64,000 nt of DNA from the NCBI RefSeq assembly GCF_024808665.1, contig NZ_JANUBZ010000001.1, positions 372,001 to 436,000 on the forward strand, given 5' to 3'. How positions within the stretch are numbered: position 1 is the stretch's first letter; each line of letters starts with the position of its first letter. Below, one piece after another: positions 61,710-64,000 of the stretch. The notes beneath the pieces were generated by a model. It did no database searches. It saw nothing but the letters and a program-made list of their open reading frames with translations, and was not told the DNA's origin. The translations under genes were made by a program, and so were the position numbers. Source of the stretch: Mucilaginibacter empetricola. GTDB taxonomy: Bacteria; Bacteroidota; Bacteroidia; Sphingobacteriales; Sphingobacteriaceae.

Positions 61710-63513
61710 ATGCCGGTTATTAACCCCTGTATTACTGGTATTTGTTTTATTCAATTCGGCTTGTGCACAAGGTCCGTCGGCAAGCGGAGTTGCTTATGTA
61801 AACGAAGAAAAGCTGGCTGAGCAGTCAACCGTATTGTTGAACAATGCGGCTTATCTGATCCCTCTTCAAAACCTCGATCAGTTAAAGGTGGCCAGTATCC
61901 ATTTTAGTAGCCCTTATGCCGCTGGTTTCGACAGCTTATTGAACAAATATACCAGCGTAGCCACTTTTAACGGCAGCAATTACCTTGGCCCTAAAAGCAT
62001 GGATAACCTATCGGCCGATTTAAAATGGTATAACACCCTTATTGTACAGCTAACCGATGCCGATTTTAATAATTCGCAGATTATTGATTTCATCAACACT
62101 AATCAAAAAGTAAAAAATGTGGTAATTGCCTTATCGGGCAATAGCAATAGTCTGGCAAAACTAAATTACGTTACCGTACCTGTTATCTGGACAGAACGTG
62201 TTTCACCGGTAGCCGCGCTGTGGAGTGCACAGGCCATATTTGGCGGCGTGGCCATCACCCAAAAACTAAAAAACAATATTTCATATGCCTACAAAACCAA
62301 TATGGGTTTTGTAACTACAAAAAGCCGACTGCAATATACCGTTCCCGAAGATGCGGGGATAAACGCCAACAACTTAACCGAAATTGACAACATTGCCAAT
62401 GAAGCTATGCGCGAAAGGGCTACCCCAGGCTGCGTGGTGCTGGTGGTTAAAGATGGCAAAGTAATTTTTAACAAAGCCTACGGCTATCATACCTACGATA
62501 AAACAATGCCCGATAAGCTGAATGATATTTTTGATCTGGCATCAATGACCAAAATATCGGCCACCACTATGGAGACCATGCAGCTGGTTGACCAGGGGAA
62601 ACTCAACGTTGATTCAACAGTGGGGGCTTATTTACCCATAACCCACAATACCAATAAAAGCGGCTTGCTGGTGCGTGAGTTATTGGAGCATCAGGCGGGC
62701 CTGATACCCGATATTCCTACCCTGGAAGCTATAAAATCTGCTGACAAAAGCACCGATTCATCTGCGGCCTATCCTACCAAAGTAAATGAGCGTTATTATT
62801 TAAGGAAAGATTATTTTAAAGATGTGATGTGGCCCGAGATGCTGAACTCCACCCTTAAAACCCGTGGGCAATATGTGTATAGCGACTTGAGCATGTGCTA
62901 CATGCAGCAAATTATTGAAACTATTACCCAAACGCCCGAAAACGTTTATACACAGCAGCAGTTTTACAATCCGTTGGGCATGCAAACCGCTGGGTTTTTA
63001 CCGCTTTACCGTTTCCCGGCCAGCCGGATAATTCCTACAGAAGATGACCAGGTTTATCGCCATGCCCTGCTGGATGGTTATGTTCACGACCCTACAGCGG
63101 CCCTGATGGGTGGCGTGGCAGGTCATGCCGGCTTATTTGCCAGTGCCAATGATGTGGCTATTTTATACCAAATGGTGCTCAACGGCGGCAGCTATGGTGG
63201 CGTGCAATATATTAAGCCCGCAACGGTGGCCCAGTTTACAGCCAAACAATCGCCGGTTAGTAGACGTGGCCTGGGCTTTGATCGTTGGGACCCCGATCTG
63301 GATCATCACTACCCCTCAAAACTGGCATCAGACCAAACCTACGGGCATACCGGCTTTACCGGCACCTGCGTTTGGGTCGACCCGAAATATAACCTGGTTT
63401 ACGTTTTTCTATCCAACAGGGTACATCCTAACCTGGGTAGTAAATTATCCAGTTTAAATATCCGCCCGAGGATACAGGATGTGGTTTATGAGGCGATACA
63501 AAAGGGAATGTAG
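61696..63513 (+). CDS. Serine hydrolase (class C beta-lactamase-like) with GH3 C-terminal-like N-domain, lipoprotein
   Basis: 605 residues from the ATG at 61696, which begins the lipoprotein signal MKKSKCRLLTPVLLVFVLFNSAC; the ATG at 61681 adds five residues. Residues ~30-190 (LAEQSTVLLNNAAYLIPLQNLDQLKVASIHF) resemble the C-terminal domain of GH3 glycosidases. The serine hydrolase domain follows from ~230: SxxK in LASMTKIS, YxN-like YSD in YVYSDLSM, and HTG in YGHTGFTG. In Bacteroidota the same hydrolase is often fused behind a full GH3 enzyme (family knowledge); here the GH3 N-terminal catalytic domain is missing. The role is probably in wall-peptide or muropeptide turnover. Confidence 0.88.
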   Translation: MKKSKCRLLTPVLLVFVLFNSACAQGPSASGVAYVNEEKLAEQSTVLLNNAAYLIPLQNLDQLKVASIHFSSPYAAGFDSLLNKYTSVATFNGSNYLGPKSMDNLSADLKWYNTLIVQLTDADFNNSQIIDFINTNQKVKNVVIALSGNSNSLAKLNYVTVPVIWTERVSPVAALWSAQAIFGGVAITQKLKNNISYAYKTNMGFVTTKSRLQYTVPEDAGINANNLTEIDNIANEAMRERATPGCVVLVVKDGKVIFNKAYGYHTYDKTMPDKLNDIFDLASMTKISATTMETMQLVDQGKLNVDSTVGAYLPITHNTNKSGLLVRELLEHQAGLIPDIPTLEAIKSADKSTDSSAAYPTKVNERYYLRKDYFKDVMWPEMLNSTLKTRGQYVYSDLSMCYMQQIIETITQTPENVYTQQQFYNPLGMQTAGFLPLYRFPASRIIPTEDDQVYRHALLDGYVHDPTAALMGGVAGHAGLFASANDVAILYQMVLNGGSYGGVQYIKPATVAQFTAKQSPVSRRGLGFDRWDPDLDHHYPSKLASDQTYGHTGFTGTCVWVDPKYNLVYVFLSNRVHPNLGSKLSSLNIRPRIQDVVYEAIQKGM

Positions 63514-63524
63514 GAGGAGGGTTT

Positions 63525-63575
63525 GCGCCGCCGCTAAAGCTAAGGCGCACGAGGTCGGAATGTCGATTGCGGAAT
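63525..63575 (+). repeat. Dispersed intergenic repeat, copy D
   Basis: Starts GCGCCGCCGCTAAAGCTAAG, continues GCGCACGAGGTCGGAATG and ends TCGATTGCGGAATG. It is more diverged than copies A and B. It begins 12 bp after the serine hydrolase stop. Confidence 0.75.
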
Positions 63576-63654
63576 GAAGTGAATAATTTTGAATGTGGAA
63601 TTTGATGTGAGGGTGAAAAATTTTTGAAATGAGGTTAAATGGCCGACAAAGTGT

Positions 63655-64000
63655 ATGGATATTACTGCTTACCCACCAACGGAATTATTAAGGCCCTTTG
63701 TTAAGACATATCTCATCATAGAGAGTCGGAATGAATTGGGGGATTTAGTAAATACAGTAATTCCGGACACGTCAATTGTTATGGCTTTCAGATACAAGGG
63801 AGGCATAAATTATATTACCGATAAAAATAGAGGAACAACTCCTTCTTCTTCATTATCGGGTTTAATAAAGTCGGCACGTTTATTCAATTATGCAAAAGGC
63901 ACCGGGAATATTCTGGTAATATTTAAAGAGGGAATGGCTGCTGCATTCCTTAAAGAGCCTCTTCAGGGAATATTTGAAGAAATCGTTTCTCTTGACTATT
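63655..64000 (+). CDS. AraC-family transcriptional regulator, N-terminal part (runs off the window)
   Basis: An open frame of 115 codons from the ATG at 63655 to the window edge, without a stop. It begins MDITAYPPTELLRPFVKTYL and continues with VIPDTSIVMAFRYKGGINYITD, SLSGLIKSARLFNYAKGTGNILVIFKEGMAAAFLKEPLQGIFEE. This is the sensor-side domain found in Bacteroidota AraC-type regulators; the helix-turn-helix domain would lie beyond the window. Upstream sequence shows no clear -7 element. No neighbour on the right is visible. Confidence 0.75.
   Translation, partial: MDITAYPPTELLRPFVKTYLIIESRNELGDLVNTVIPDTSIVMAFRYKGGINYITDKNRGTTPSSSLSGLIKSARLFNYAKGTGNILVIFKEGMAAAFLKEPLQGIFEEIVSLDY

Noticed and set aside
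1..64000. tRNA, rRNA, prophage or transposase genes
   Set aside because: All gaps were read on both strands and no cloverleaf-like gene, rRNA block, integrase, transposase or phage gene was recognised; without a covariance search small RNAs cannot be fully excluded.

Overview
The window is an ordinary, gene-dense stretch of a Bacteroidota chromosome, most likely from the family Sphingobacteriaceae (Mucilaginibacter or a near relative). This is inferred from gene content and style. There is a periplasmic-propeller hybrid histidine kinase, DUF1080 proteins with a GMC dehydrogenase, and the ftsX-DUF3098-uppP block. PDH E1-alpha/E2 lack an adjacent E1-beta, and there is a mutL-rhomboid-rhomboid-EEP run. 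Many genes carry the Bacteroidota-type TAnnTTTG -7 element a few bases before the start codon. No rRNA, tRNA, CRISPR array, phage or intact insertion sequence was seen.

Layout. 1-9.4 kb: the end of ispG, a small ABM-fold protein, a 1422-residue hybrid sensor kinase, an orphan ABC ATPase and the RNA-binding protein Tex. 9.6-19.7 kb: a dipeptide epimerase, an unrecognised protein, a rhomboid, an M14 carboxypeptidase, a YjbR protein, a beta-barrel candidate, peptidase T, a DUF1080 protein, a TlpA-like thiol protein and an acyl-CoA dehydrogenase. 20-26 kb: two tandem M13 metallopeptidases, then pnuC and a NadR-type kinase (nicotinamide riboside salvage). 26-36 kb: PDH E2 and E1-alpha, an NlpC/P60 hydrolase, a CapA-like lipoprotein, an SPFH protein, a DUF922-like protein, and ftsX-DUF3098-uppP. 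36-39.4 kb: an oxidative sugar cluster (GMC oxidoreductase, Tat-exported subunit 3, DUF1080). 39.6-44.5 kb: a CBS protein, a SprT-like protein, an HD hydrolase, a Fur-family regulator, then a porin and YceI protein behind a palindromic operator. 45-48 kb: a histidine kinase, a DUF47/PhoU-like protein and a Pit phosphate transporter. 48-54 kb: a DUF4197 protein, an ECF sigma factor with an unusual anti-sigma protein, a response regulator, lpxH, efp and an aminotransferase. 55-64 kb: EEP nuclease/phosphatase, two rhomboids, mutL, a YtcJ-like amidohydrolase, a serine hydrolase and the start of an AraC-type regulator.

Shared themes are peptide and murein turnover (M13, M14, PepT, Ala-Glu epimerase, NlpC/P60), envelope building (UppP, LpxH, FtsX), phosphate uptake, and non-canonical sugar oxidation. 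Several families of short intergenic inverted repeats are scattered through the window.

I found no clearly new defence or biosynthetic system. The observations most worth checking are these: the 15-codon remnant of a lost paralogous hybrid kinase; the anti-sigma protein carrying TonB-dependent-transporter plug motifs and a TonB-like C-terminus; the operator in the porin promoter; a MITE-like element with target-duplication-like flanks; a repeat-derived stretch inside ispG; and MutL and EF-P with altered key residues.
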